The notes beneath the pieces were generated by a model. That model did not search any database and had not been told where the DNA came from. It saw only the letters and a program-made list of their open reading frames with translations. Below, piece by piece: positions 35,702 through 45,263 of a stretch of DNA of 64,000 nucleotides. Source of the stretch: Pseudactinotalea suaedae (GTDB taxonomy: Bacteria > Actinomycetota > Actinomycetes > Actinomycetales > Beutenbergiaceae); contig NZ_WNXY01000005.1 in NCBI RefSeq assembly GCF_009733815.1, positions 124,001 to 188,000 on the forward strand, given 5' to 3'. Position 1 is the stretch's first letter; every line of letters starts with the position of its first letter. The position numbers and the translations under genes are program-made.

Positions 35702-37252
35702 CTATTGCACCGGGCTGCGCTCGTGCGGCCGCGGCATCTCCTCCTCCGTGCCGGCACCCGCGACGTCGTGGGCATCGCGCGCCGCATGTGCCCCCCGCAC
35801 GGCGAGGATGCACGCGATCGTCAGGGCGAGTGCGCCCGTCGCCTGCAGCAGCGAGCCGCGCAGCAGGATCGTCATGTACACGGGGAAGATCGCGCCGGCC
35901 AGCGCCCACACGCCGCCCTGCGCGAGAGCGGGGATGATCCGCGTGTCCATCGCCCGCAGCACCGCGCCCAGGATCAGGAAGACGATGACGACGGCGACGA
36001 CGCCGCCGTTCACCACCGCCTCCGCCCACATCGGGGCCGAGAGGTTGTCGAAGGAGTAGCCCCGGTACTCGGCGAGGAGCGAGCCGGTCCCGGTGGGCTT
36101 GCTCGGCCAGAGGGACCGGGGGACCCAGAACAGGACGCTCCCCAGGAGCTGGCGTCCCGGCACCACGAGACCGTCGATCCAGAACGACAACGAGTTGGAG
36201 ATCTGCCAGAAGGCGTCGTAGTCGGCGTTGCCGAGGTACTCGGCGAAGAACCCGGCGCGCGAGGCCGTGCCGTCGGCGCGACGGAACGCATCGGCGATCG
36301 GGAACACGAAGAGGAACCCGCCGATCACGGCGAGCATCGTCAACCGCGCCCGTCGGCGCGTGGCAACGGCACCGGCGAAGGCGGCGAGCGCGAACGCGAC
36401 CGTCCCGAACGTGTAGCGGGCGCTCGCGACCGGGTTGACGATCATCAGCAGCACGAACGCACCGAAGAGAGCAGCCAGGCCCGCACGGCGACGGTTGATC
36501 GCCGAGAAGGCGGTGCGCCTGATCTGGGCGAGAGCGCCGACGCTGACCAGCAGCGGGTAGATCCCGCTCGCGAAGATCACCTCGCGCATGGCCGGGTCCG
36601 GCCATGCCGCCTCCTTGGCGGCTGCCGACGCCTCGCGGCTGCCCAGCAACGCGGTCGCCCCGATCTTGGAGAGCACGTAGGCGCTCAGCACGAGCGCCAC
36701 GCCGAACATCGCGACCGACCTGAAGGTGCTGACCAGGCGGACCTCGGCAGACCTCACCCGGTGACCCACGTGCTCGCGCGCGATCCAGGCCAGCCGCCCC
36801 ACCTCGTAGCAGACGACCCCCAGCGCCACCACACCGGCGGTGATCATGTCGAAGCCGTTGTCCATGCCCGGGGTCGTCGTCGCGATCAGCCCGGACCGCA
36901 TCTGCGCCGTCGGTGCGATCCCCATGAAGATGTACACGAAGAGCCAGAAGAAGAAGTCGAACAGGCGAGGCGTCCCGCCCACCCAGAGCAGCGACAGCCG
37001 CAGCCCGGCCCAGATCATGATGACCAGGGTGACGATCCACGCCTCGCTGCGCCCGACGTCGACCACCTCGGAGACGAGCATGGCGGGCAGGGCCGCCGAG
37101 AGCACCAGGATCGAGAGGGTCCGGATGACGATCCGAGTCGCGCGACCGATCGCGGCGTTCTCCTGCGCCGAGCGGTCGACCGGCGTCGGCACGGAGGAGG
37201 ACGCGCTCTGCGCGCCGCCGTCCGGCGAGTCGTCCAGGTGAGTGCGCGTCAT
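35702..37252 (-). CDS. Multi-spanning membrane protein, probable polysaccharide polymerase (Wzy-like)
   Basis: A 516-residue protein with about 12 predicted membrane segments and a large loop near residues 310-400 containing conserved-looking W/P-rich stretches (V-P-R-S-L-W-P-S-K-P-T-G-T-G). Sequence alone is not diagnostic because Wzy proteins diverge strongly. The call rests on topology, on the W-P-x-K-P-x-G loop seen in O-antigen polymerase-type proteins, and on neighbours (flippase, Wzz, transferases). ATG 37252 has AAGG seven bases upstream; ATGATG at 37312 would add 20 residues. Confidence 0.7.
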   Translation of the reverse strand: MTRTHLDDSPDGGAQSASSSVPTPVDRSAQENAAIGRATRIVIRTLSILVLSAALPAMLVSEVVDVGRSEAWIVTLVIMIWAGLRLSLLWVGGTPRLFDFFFWLFVYIFMGIAPTAQMRSGLIATTTPGMDNGFDMITAGVVALGVVCYEVGRLAWIAREHVGHRVRSAEVRLVSTFRSVAMFGVALVLSAYVLSKIGATALLGSREASAAAKEAAWPDPAMREVIFASGIYPLLVSVGALAQIRRTAFSAINRRRAGLAALFGAFVLLMIVNPVASARYTFGTVAFALAAFAGAVATRRRARLTMLAVIGGFLFVFPIADAFRRADGTASRAGFFAEYLGNADYDAFWQISNSLSFWIDGLVVPGRQLLGSVLFWVPRSLWPSKPTGTGSLLAEYRGYSFDNLSAPMWAEAVVNGGVVAVVIVFLILGAVLRAMDTRIIPALAQGGVWALAGAIFPVYMTILLRGSLLQATGALALTIACILAVRGAHAARDAHDVAGAGTEEEMPRPHERSPVQ

Positions 37253-37380
37253 GAGCCTTGCCGGTGCGAGCAACAGGGGCGACCGGGTGCGATCGCCCTG
37301 CCGTATCATCACACGGGGGTGGGTTAGTGAACGCGACAGTTCTGGCCCCGGACGCGTGACTGAGGGGCGGTGAGGGGCGC
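37253..37380. promoter_or_regulatory. Divergent promoter region, polymerase/Wzz-kinase
   Basis: 128 bases between divergent genes. On + a TATCAT (37304-37309) could be a -10 for the kinase gene, without a clear -35. A short direct repeat TGAGGGGCG occurs twice just before the GTG start and supplies its ribosome-binding site. Confidence 0.35.
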
Positions 37381-38898
37381 GTGGACTCCAAGAGTGTGCT
37401 CAGGCTGGTGCGCTACCACTGGCTGGTCATCGTCGTCTGCGCGGTGCTGGGAACCGTCATCGGTGGAGCGCTGTCGGTGGTGGCCGAGCGTGAGTACACC
37501 GCGCGGTCCGAGGTGTTCGTGACCGTCACCGGCGGCACCACCACCGGCGAGGTCGCGCAGTCCACGAACTACTCCCAGCAGCAGGCACGCAACTTCAGCG
37601 CGGTCGCCACGCGGGAGATCGTGCTCGAGGACGTCATCGAGTCCCTCGACCTCGAGATGACGCTGTCCGAGCTCCGCCGCACCGTGACGACGTCGGTCCC
37701 GCTCAACACCACGGTGATCGCGATCTCGGTCACCGACGGGTCGGCGGAACGCGCCGCCGAGATCGCGAACGCCATCGCGACCCGACTGGCCGAGGTGGTC
37801 CCCGAGCTGACTCCGAATGTCGACGACACCTCGCCGGTCCGGCTGCAGATCATCGAAGCCGCCAGGCCGCCTGCGGCGCCGTCCGCGCCGGACACCAAGC
37901 TCTACGTGTTCATGGGGCTGCTCGCCGGGCTGGTGGTCGCAAGCATCGTCGTCGTGCTGCGCGGCATCATCCATGCGCGCGTCCGCACCCCCGAGCAGAT
38001 CACCGAGCTGATCGGCGCCACGGTGATCGGGTCGATCAGCAAGTCGCGCGCCGCCATCCAGCACCCGATGGCCCTGACGAGCGACACCCAGGTGCTGCGG
38101 GCCGAGGAGTACCGCCAGCTCCGCGCCAACCTGCGGTTCCTGCAGGTCGGGGAGGACCACAAGGTCTTCGTCGTCACCTCCTCGATCCCCTCCGAGGGCA
38201 AGAGCTCGACGGCGGCCAACCTCGCCGCTGCGCTCGCTGCGTCCGGGCAGTCGGTGTGCCTGATCGAGGCCGATCTGCGCCGTCCGTCGCTGGCTGACAT
38301 CCTCGACCTGCCCGAGGGCGTCGGCGTCACCTCCGTGCTCATGGGTGAGGTGACGCTGGACGAGGCTCTCCTCGACTGGGGCTCCGACGGCATGAAGGTG
38401 CTGCTCGCGGGCGACATCCCGCCCAACCCGAGCGAGCTCCTGGAGTCGGACGAGACCGTCGCGATGATCGAGAGCCTGAAGGCTCGTTTCGACACGGTCA
38501 TCGTCGACTCGCCGCCGCTGAATCCTGTCGCCGACGCTGCGGTGCTCGCGCGCAGGTTCGGTGGCGTCATCCTCGTCGTCGGGTCCCGGCGGGTCAGCAC
38601 CCAGGACCTGCGCCGCGCCGCCGAGCGGCTGGCCGCCGTCGGTGCCTCCGTGGAAGGTGCGGTCCTCAACCTCGCGTCCGAGCGCGAGGTCGGCACCTAC
38701 CGCTACGGGTACGCCTCGCACACCACGCAGGGGACGGTCCCGCGCCACGCCTCCCGCCGCTCGTCCTCCTCCTCCGACACGGGTGGTCGCGCCGCTCGCT
38801 CTGACACGAGGCTGGTCTCGTCGGTGCGCGACGGTGCCCACGCCGAGGCCGAGGTGTACGACCGGCAGGCGGACCACGTCGCGAACAAGAGGTCGTGA
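37381..38898 (+). CDS. Chain-length regulator/bacterial tyrosine kinase fusion (Wzz-BY-kinase)
   Basis: A 505-residue inner-membrane co-polymerase. A Wzz domain lies between two membrane segments (about residues 13-36 and 178-198). The cytoplasmic BY-kinase follows: Walker A S-x-P-S-E-G-K-S-S (about 266-275), Walker A' C-L-I-E-A-D-L-R-R-P (about 293-302), Walker B V-I-V-D-S-P-P (about 375-381). A short tyrosine cluster Y-R-Y-G-Y near 440 and a Ser/Arg-rich tail are the likely phosphorylation region. The fusion of activator and kinase is usual in actinobacteria and firmicute relatives. GTG 37381 follows GAGGGG. The phosphatase gene comes three bases later. Confidence 0.92.
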   Translation: MDSKSVLRLVRYHWLVIVVCAVLGTVIGGALSVVAEREYTARSEVFVTVTGGTTTGEVAQSTNYSQQQARNFSAVATREIVLEDVIESLDLEMTLSELRRTVTTSVPLNTTVIAISVTDGSAERAAEIANAIATRLAEVVPELTPNVDDTSPVRLQIIEAARPPAAPSAPDTKLYVFMGLLAGLVVASIVVVLRGIIHARVRTPEQITELIGATVIGSISKSRAAIQHPMALTSDTQVLRAEEYRQLRANLRFLQVGEDHKVFVVTSSIPSEGKSSTAANLAAALAASGQSVCLIEADLRRPSLADILDLPEGVGVTSVLMGEVTLDEALLDWGSDGMKVLLAGDIPPNPSELLESDETVAMIESLKARFDTVIVDSPPLNPVADAAVLARRFGGVILVVGSRRVSTQDLRRAAERLAAVGASVEGAVLNLASEREVGTYRYGYASHTTQGTVPRHASRRSSSSSDTGGRAARSDTRLVSSVRDGAHAEAEVYDRQADHVANKRS

Positions 38899-38901
38899 TC
38901 A

Positions 38902-39537
38902 TTGCTGCGCGATCCACAGGCCAACGGCACGACAGCTGATCGCGCGGCGCACGCGCGTCCGGGCTCCGATGCGGCGCGGCTGGACCACGTGCTGTTCGTC
39001 TGCACCGGGAACGTGTGCCGCTCGCCCTACATGGAGATGGTCGTCACCGCAGCGCTCGCGGCCGGCGGGACCTCGACCGTGCGTGTCGGGTCAGCCGGCA
39101 CCGCCGCCCTCGAGGGCCACGCGATGTCGGCCCCGATCCTCGCTGCGCTGAAGGCTCGCGGCATCGACGGCTCGGACTTCCGTGCCCGGCAGCTGACCGC
39201 GGGCATGCTGCAGCGCTCCGGCATCATCGTCACGGCCGCGCGCGAACACCGTCGCTGGGTCACGCGGCTCGACCCCTCGGCTGCCGCGCGCACCTTCACG
39301 CTGTTCCAGGTGTCACGCCTGATCGGAGCGGTCGACCGCGACGCGCTCGCCGAGGCGGACGGTCTCGACCACGTGGTCCGGCTGCTGAACGCTGCGCGAG
39401 GCGCAGGTGGAGCGGGGTCGTCGGGGGACGACATCGAGGACCCGTGGCAGCGGTCGGCGCGGATCTACCGCCGGGTGACACGACGGATCGACACGGCGAT
39501 CGAGCCGTTCGCGCAGGCACTGGTCGGGCAGCCCTGA
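38902..39537 (+). CDS. Low-molecular-weight protein tyrosine phosphatase
   Basis: A 211-residue phosphatase expected to reverse the BY-kinase upstream. The P-loop C-T-G-N-V-C-R-S has nucleophile C34 and R40 (C-x5-R), and the general-acid region reads D-I-E-D-P-W near residue 180. The TTG start at 38902 is supported by AGAGG nine bases upstream. The N-terminal 28 residues are non-conserved. Pairing with a Wzz-kinase is standard for capsule and exopolysaccharide loci. Confidence 0.9.
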   Translation: MLRDPQANGTTADRAAHARPGSDAARLDHVLFVCTGNVCRSPYMEMVVTAALAAGGTSTVRVGSAGTAALEGHAMSAPILAALKARGIDGSDFRARQLTAGMLQRSGIIVTAAREHRRWVTRLDPSAAARTFTLFQVSRLIGAVDRDALAEADGLDHVVRLLNAARGAGGAGSSGDDIEDPWQRSARIYRRVTRRIDTAIEPFAQALVGQP

Positions 39538-39688
39538 CCGTTCCTCGAGCGCGCTGCACGAGAGGAATGCACCATGACGCGCGCTCGGTGTGGATAACCG
39601 CCCCCCGAGGCCGGACGCAGGTCTATCATGCGTCGTTGGGACCTACCTGCCTGCGGCCATTCGCACCGGGGTGATTCGGGGGTGAAGG
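39538..39688 (+). promoter_or_regulatory. Promoter region of the tandem regulators
   Basis: 151 bases with a partial inverted repeat TTCCTC/GAGGAA (39540-39566) that may be a weak terminator, and a TATCAT (39624-39629) usable as a -10 for the first regulator, without a recognisable -35. A small frame here is not supported. Confidence 0.3.
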
Positions 39689-42151
39689 ATGGGCACAGCC
39701 GCTCCGCCGTCAGGCGAAGCAGCCGTTGCTGCGCCCCCGGGGCGGTCGCGCGCGACCGCCGAGGTGCCCGAGCACGTCCTCGCAGCGCTCCGCTCGCGCC
39801 GCCCGCTCGCGGTTCTGCGAGGTCCCCGCGGCTACGGGAAGACCGCGGCGATCCGGCGCTGGCTCGCAGAGCTTGACGACGGCGTGCCGGTCCTGTACCT
39901 GACCCTCACCGAGGACTCCAACGAGCTCGCCGGGTTCTGGCGCGAGTTCCGCGCCTTCCTCGACGCCCACGGTGTCCCGGTCGCAGACCGCGGTGACGAC
40001 CGCTGGTCGGTGGTCAGCACCCTCGTCGAGCACCCGGGCCGCCTGCTGCTGGTCATCGACGACTTCCACGAGGCCGGGCTCGACGACGGCGCGGCGAGCA
40101 TCGACGACGACCTCGTGGAGATCGTCCGCCAGAACGACCGGATCGACCTCGTCATCGGAACCCGCACCTACCGCACGCTCGAGACCACCGGGATGCTGTC
40201 GGTGGACGGTGTCGTGCTCGGACCGGACGCCCTCAAGATGAGCGGGCGCATGGTGCACGCGCTCGCGCAGCGCCTGGGGGTCGAGATGACCCTGGACGAG
40301 GCCGAGGAGATCGCGATCGACACCGGCGGCTGGCCCTCCGCCATCCGCGCCGGCCTCGTGCAGTCCGGCACCAGCGGGACCTTCGACGCCGGGCTGGTCG
40401 ACGACTACATCGTCAACCTCATCTCCGACCTGCGGTTCCCGAGCGTGCGGGCGTTCCTGCTGCGCACGGCGGTCCCGGAGCGTTTCACCTCCGACATGGC
40501 GGTGCTGATCGCGCCGTCGATGACGCTGCGGATCCTGCGGAACCTCCGCAACGCCGGCATGCTCGCCGAGAACCGCACCAGCGACGGGCGGATGTACTCC
40601 TACGCCCCTGCGGTGCGGGCAGCCCTGCTGCGGCTGGGGCGCGAGCTCGAGCCCGACACCGTGCGGGAGGTCCACCGCACCCTCATGGAGGTCGCCGCCG
40701 GGGCGCGCGACCTCGGCCGCGCGCTGATCCACGCGATCGAGGCGGCCGAGTACGACACGGCGCTGCAGATCATCGAGCGGGAGTGGTCCACGCTGCTGGC
40801 CTCGAGCCCTGTGGTCCTGGTGCAGGCGGCCAACCGCTTCCCGCCCGAGATCGCGGCCCGTGAGCCGCGGCTACGCATCGCGCTGAACGATCTGCACGCA
40901 GCTCCCAACGCCGACTCCTCGCCGTTCACCGTCGACGCCGGGTCAGCGTTCGCAGCCGAGCTGTCCGCGCACCTGAACGCGCCCGTCGGAGCGAGCTCGG
41001 AGGAATCGCTCGCGCTGCTGCAGTGGGGCATCACCTGCCTGCTGGTGGGCAACCTCGATGCTGCCAGCTACGCCTTCAACCGCGCCCGCACCCTGGGACT
41101 GGTGGGCGGCGGTCCCGACGAGACCGTCGAGCTCGCCGCGCTCGGTCTCGCGCTCAGCCACGCCTTCGAGGGCGAGCCGGAGCTCGCGATCCGCTGGCTC
41201 GACGATCCTGGTGTCCTCGACCGGCTGGGACAGATTCGCGAGGTCGACGGCCGTGACATCGTCGTCGTCGTCGCCCAGCTCGCGCGGGCGATCGCGCTCA
41301 CCGACATGGTGGATCCCGGCGCGCAGGCCGCCGTCGCCGATCTCACCGAGCCGGGGCACCGGGACGACCTGTGGGCAGCGACCGTGTTCGCCCGCGCTCA
41401 CTTCGCCGTCCTCAGCGGTGAGCGCTCAGAGATCTCCCGAATGTCTAACGAGGTCCGTGCCGCGATGCGGCACGTCTCGCGTGGCTCGCTCATCGAGGTC
41501 GTGCTGGCATCCGAGCTCGTCGAGCTGCTGATCGTCGACGACGCCGTGGACGTGGCCCAGCAGGTCGTCAACAGGTTCCCCGGCTCCGCCATCTCCTGGG
41601 CCGCCGAGGCCAAGGTCGCGCTCGCCGGCCGTCGCTATCCCGAGGCGATCGCCGCGGCCAACAAGGCCATCGCCATACCGCAACGGTCCTGGCGCACCAC
41701 GGTCGAGTGCCACGTCGTGCTCACCAGCGCACACCACGCCATGGGCGACGAGGGCGCGGCCCAGGAGGCGTTCCGCCACGCGGTCCGCATGGCGCAGGGG
41801 ATCGGGCAGCGCCGGCCTTTCCTGCTGATGCCGAAGTTCCTCTTCGACGGCTTCGCCGGTGACGACGAGAAGGTCGCGGCGCTCTGGCCCGGACCCCGCA
41901 CCCGCTCCGACGAGGCCGCCGCAGCACCCACCGCGAGCTCCCCGGGTGACCTGCCCACCCTCACGGCGCGTGAGATCCAGATCCTCCGAGCGCTCGAGTC
42001 CCACCCCGGCCCCGTGGGCATCGGGCAGGACCTGGGGCTCTCGGCCAACACGGTCAAGACCCACCTCCGCGCGATCTATCGCAAGCTGGGTGTGAGCAGC
42101 CGCGTCGAGGCGCTCGCCGCCATCGGTGCCGGCGGCGGGAGGTCGACGTGA
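39689..42151 (+). CDS. MalT-like ATPase regulator with LuxR HTH (1)
   Basis: An 820-residue STAND-type activator. The N-terminal ATPase has Walker A G-P-R-G-Y-G-K-T (about residues 46-53) and Walker B L-L-L-V-I-D-D-F-H. A long alpha-helical, TPR-like middle follows. The C-terminal LuxR/GerE HTH (about 755-815) contains L-T-A-R-E-I-Q-I-L and S-A-N-T-V-K-T-H-L-R-A-I-Y-R-K-L-G. Such proteins switch on transcription on binding an inducer and ATP. The locus's position at the end of the polysaccharide genes suggests it controls them. The stop overlaps the second regulator's GTG. Confidence 0.9.
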   Translation: MGTAAPPSGEAAVAAPPGRSRATAEVPEHVLAALRSRRPLAVLRGPRGYGKTAAIRRWLAELDDGVPVLYLTLTEDSNELAGFWREFRAFLDAHGVPVADRGDDRWSVVSTLVEHPGRLLLVIDDFHEAGLDDGAASIDDDLVEIVRQNDRIDLVIGTRTYRTLETTGMLSVDGVVLGPDALKMSGRMVHALAQRLGVEMTLDEAEEIAIDTGGWPSAIRAGLVQSGTSGTFDAGLVDDYIVNLISDLRFPSVRAFLLRTAVPERFTSDMAVLIAPSMTLRILRNLRNAGMLAENRTSDGRMYSYAPAVRAALLRLGRELEPDTVREVHRTLMEVAAGARDLGRALIHAIEAAEYDTALQIIEREWSTLLASSPVVLVQAANRFPPEIAAREPRLRIALNDLHAAPNADSSPFTVDAGSAFAAELSAHLNAPVGASSEESLALLQWGITCLLVGNLDAASYAFNRARTLGLVGGGPDETVELAALGLALSHAFEGEPELAIRWLDDPGVLDRLGQIREVDGRDIVVVVAQLARAIALTDMVDPGAQAAVADLTEPGHRDDLWAATVFARAHFAVLSGERSEISRMSNEVRAAMRHVSRGSLIEVVLASELVELLIVDDAVDVAQQVVNRFPGSAISWAAEAKVALAGRRYPEAIAAANKAIAIPQRSWRTTVECHVVLTSAHHAMGDEGAAQEAFRHAVRMAQGIGQRRPFLLMPKFLFDGFAGDDEKVAALWPGPRTRSDEAAAAPTASSPGDLPTLTAREIQILRALESHPGPVGIGQDLGLSANTVKTHLRAIYRKLGVSSRVEALAAIGAGGGRST

Positions 42152-44685
42152 GCAGCGGCGTCACGATGCTCCGGCCCGCGCACGCGGCGCGCCACCAGAG
42201 CGACCCCCGCACCCGTGGCCTTCCCCGCCTGCCGCGCGGATACGTGCCGCCTCGCGCCGTGCTGCGACTCGCCGCCGGGCCGTTGCCGCCGCTCACCGTC
42301 ATCCAGACCCCACGAGCGTTCGGCAAGACCGCTGCGGTGTCGTGGCTGCTGCGGGGCGACGAGGACCAGCGGCTCGACCTCGTCTGGGTCAACCTGCCGC
42401 ACCGCGTCGTCGAGCGGGACGAGTTCTGGGAGACCGTCACACGACGTCTGCGTGACGCCACCCTGGACGAGGACGACTGGGCGGCGCTGGACCGCTCGCT
42501 GGCTCGTCGCAAGCGCCGCCTCGTGCTCGTGGTCGACGACCTGGACCGGGTCCCGGACACCCTCGTCGACGCCGAGCTCGGCGCGATCGTCAGCCAGAAC
42601 GAGCAGATCCACGTGATCGCCCTGATGCGCCAGCCGCGGCCGATCCACCTCCACGCCGTGCAGCTCGACGGCGAGGTCCTGCACTGCGACGACCTGCGGC
42701 TTCTGACCGACGACACCGTGCAGATGGCCGAGAAGATCGGGGTGAGCCTCTCCCGGGAGGAGGCCGACCAACTGGGCGAGCTGCTCTGCGGATGGCCGGC
42801 GCTGCTGCGGCTGGTGATGGCCGAGCCGATACGGGTCCTCGACGGAGTGGTGCAGATCGACCAGGGCCTGGTCGACCGGTTCATCCGCATGCTGCTCGAG
42901 GACCTGCCCGACCCGGACTCGCGGCGTCTGCTGCAGGTACTCGCGGTGCCCGAGCGGCTGCCGACCGAGCTCGTGTACGACCTGGTGGGTCGCGCCAGCT
43001 GGGAGAAGATCGTCGGTTTCCTCACCGACCTCGGTCTGGGTGCCGAGAAGACCGGAGGGGAGAGCCGCAGCAACCCGATCCGCGTCGCCGCCGCCACGAT
43101 GCTCGCCGAGGACGAGCCCGAGGTGTTCACCGACATCAGCCGCCGTGCGGCCGAGTGGTTCAGCAGCCACGACGAACCGGCGATCGCGCTGCGCCACGCG
43201 GTCGCGGCGCAGGAGTGGGCACTGGTCGCCGACCTGATCGAGCACAACTGGGCCCTGCTGCTCGCCGAACGGCCCACGCTGATGCGCGACGCACTCGATG
43301 CGCTGCCCGCCGAGGTGATCGGCAACAGCGCGCACCTGATCGTCGCCCGCGACTACATCCTCAACATCGCCACCGAGGATCGCGCGCGCAGCGCCTACGT
43401 CTCAGGACTGCTGGTGCCGCACGGGGCCGCGCTCGCGCGCAGCAGACGCCGGCTCTCGCTGCGCGAGGTGCTGCGGCTGCACTCGACGGGGTTGTACGAC
43501 GTCACCCACTCGCTCGTCGAGAGCCGGGACCTGGCGTCGGCGATCACCGCGAGCGGCTGGTCCGACGACGTCGTCGCGGCCGTGCCACGGCTGCTGCTGG
43601 AGTGGGCGATCTCCCATCTGCTGGACTCACCCGGCGTCAGCGCGCCCTACGCCTTCGCCGAGGCCGCGGAGTGGGCCGACCAGGTGGGCGACGACGTGGT
43701 GCGGCGCGAGGCCGCCGCGGGCGCCGCGCTCAGCCACACCGCGATCGGCTACCCGGCTGCCGGGCGCGCCTGGCTCGACCTGCTGGACACGCTGCCCAAC
43801 CCGCCCGAGGCCGAGCTGGCGGCGACGATGGAGCCGCTGGCCCGTGCGCTCCTGGCGCACCAGGTGCGGGGTTCGACCGACTCCTGCCACATCCTCGAAG
43901 GGCTGCAGATCCCGCCGCCGCTCGCCGACCTCGAGGTGCTGCGCGTCGTGCTGCACGCGGACACCCTGCTGCGCAGCGGCCGCGCCAACGAGGGCATCCG
44001 GCTGCTGGAGTCCTATCGCGTCCAGCCGCCGACCTACGGTGCCACGAGCCTCGCCGAGAACTTCCTCGTCAGCACCCGCGTCGAGGCCTACCTGTCGACC
44101 AACCAGGTGGAGCGCGCCCGGCGGCTGCTGCTGGAGGTGGACCCCGAGGGCAAGCGTCACCGTGCGGCCTGGGCCCTGGTCTCGTTCCAGTCGGGGGAGT
44201 ACACCCAGGTGATCGACTCGGTCATCGGCGACGACCTGGTGCCGCGGCAGACCTTGACGCTCGCGCTGCTTCGTGCGTGCTCGGCGCTGCGGCTGCAGCA
44301 GCGTGCGGTCGCGCTCGACGCGTTCCAGACGGCGGTGAGCACGACCACGCAGACCAGCATGCTGCGGCCGTACCTCATGGTGCCGCGGGCGGATGTCCTG
44401 GAGCTCGCCGGCGACGACGTCGAGGTGCGCGAGCTGCTCGACCGGCTGGACGGCCGCGCCGGCCTGCTGCCCGAGCCCCAGGACGGCAGCGGGCTCTCGC
44501 CCCGCGAGATGCAGGTGCTCGAGGTCGTGGCCACGGGTGCGTCCTTCGCCGCCGTCGCCAGCCGGCTGTTCGTCTCGCCCAACACCGTCAAGTCCCAGAT
44601 GCGCGACATCTACCGGAAGCTCAACGTGCGCGGCCGCGACCACGCCGTGGAGCGGGCGCGCGAGCTCGGGCTGCTGCGTCGTTGA
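42148..44685 (+). CDS. MalT-like ATPase regulator with LuxR HTH (2)
   Basis: An 845-residue relative of the preceding gene, translationally coupled to it (GTGA). It has Walker A T-P-R-A-F-G-K-T, in which the first Gly is replaced by T, and Walker B L-V-L-V-V-D-D-L-D. The helical repeat region ends in a LuxR HTH (L-S-P-R-E-M-Q-V-L ... S-P-N-T-V-K-S-Q-M-R-D-I-Y-R-K-L-N). Two adjacent but diverged copies may form a hetero-oligomer or sense different signals; this is inference. Confidence 0.9.
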   Translation: MSSGVTMLRPAHAARHQSDPRTRGLPRLPRGYVPPRAVLRLAAGPLPPLTVIQTPRAFGKTAAVSWLLRGDEDQRLDLVWVNLPHRVVERDEFWETVTRRLRDATLDEDDWAALDRSLARRKRRLVLVVDDLDRVPDTLVDAELGAIVSQNEQIHVIALMRQPRPIHLHAVQLDGEVLHCDDLRLLTDDTVQMAEKIGVSLSREEADQLGELLCGWPALLRLVMAEPIRVLDGVVQIDQGLVDRFIRMLLEDLPDPDSRRLLQVLAVPERLPTELVYDLVGRASWEKIVGFLTDLGLGAEKTGGESRSNPIRVAAATMLAEDEPEVFTDISRRAAEWFSSHDEPAIALRHAVAAQEWALVADLIEHNWALLLAERPTLMRDALDALPAEVIGNSAHLIVARDYILNIATEDRARSAYVSGLLVPHGAALARSRRRLSLREVLRLHSTGLYDVTHSLVESRDLASAITASGWSDDVVAAVPRLLLEWAISHLLDSPGVSAPYAFAEAAEWADQVGDDVVRREAAAGAALSHTAIGYPAAGRAWLDLLDTLPNPPEAELAATMEPLARALLAHQVRGSTDSCHILEGLQIPPPLADLEVLRVVLHADTLLRSGRANEGIRLLESYRVQPPTYGATSLAENFLVSTRVEAYLSTNQVERARRLLLEVDPEGKRHRAAWALVSFQSGEYTQVIDSVIGDDLVPRQTLTLALLRACSALRLQQRAVALDAFQTAVSTTTQTSMLRPYLMVPRADVLELAGDDVEVRELLDRLDGRAGLLPEPQDGSGLSPREMQVLEVVATGASFAAVASRLFVSPNTVKSQMRDIYRKLNVRGRDHAVERARELGLLRR

Positions 44686-44728
44686 GGCCTGCTGTCGAGC
44701 GGACACCTCCAGCGCCAGAGGGGCCCGA

Positions 44729-44757
44729 TCGAAACACGCCCGTGGATGCCGTATGAT
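44729..44757 (+). promoter_or_regulatory. Sigma-70-type promoter of the infA operon
   Basis: -35 TCGAAA (44729-44734), a 17-base spacer and -10 TATGAT (44752-44757). It would give a leader of about 150 bases before infA. It means the ribosomal genes after the polysaccharide block need not depend on read-through from it. Confidence 0.6.
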
Positions 44758-44826
44758 TACCCGTTGGGTGTGGGCCGGTCCGTGCATGCGGACGTCTCGA
44801 ATGCCTACCGCCCGTGGTCGGTCTCT

Positions 44827-44849
44827 CTCACAGCGTTCGCGTACGTGAG
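44827..44849 (+). promoter_or_regulatory. infA leader hairpin with UUCG loop
   Basis: CTCAC/GTGAG encloses a GCG-TTCG-CGT inner stem. The 3' arm GTACGTGAG recurs exactly in the rplM leader (51301-51309), also as the arm of a hairpin at a similar distance from the start codon. Confidence 0.5.
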
Positions 44850-44914
44850 GTGCTGAGCCGCGTGGTGGTCGGAGAGCGCCCACAGCAATCAACCCCGTCA
44901 GGACTAGCGAGGAT

Positions 44915-45136
<222 letters not shown>

Positions 45137-45149
45137 CGAAGGCACAGTC

Positions 45150-45263
45150 ATGAAGGTCAAGCCGAGCGTCAAGAAGATCTGCGACAAGTGCAAGGTGATC
45201 CGCCGTAACGGCAGCGTCCGTGTGATCTGCGAGAACCTTCGCCACAAGCAGCGCCAGGGCTGA
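45150..45263 (+). CDS. rpmJ: 50S ribosomal protein L36
   Basis: A 37-residue protein, [11 protein letters not shown] ... K-Q-R-Q-G. The zinc-ribbon ligands C11, C14, C27 and H32 are all present, so this is the zinc-containing form. It starts 13 bases after infA, in its standard place. Confidence 0.96.
   Translation: MKVKPSVKKICDKCKVIRRNGSVRVICENLRHKQRQG

Noticed and set aside
39628-39876. 82-residue frame at the start of the first LuxR-type gene
   Set aside because: It overlaps the regulator in another frame, starts inside its promoter region and has no recognisable features.
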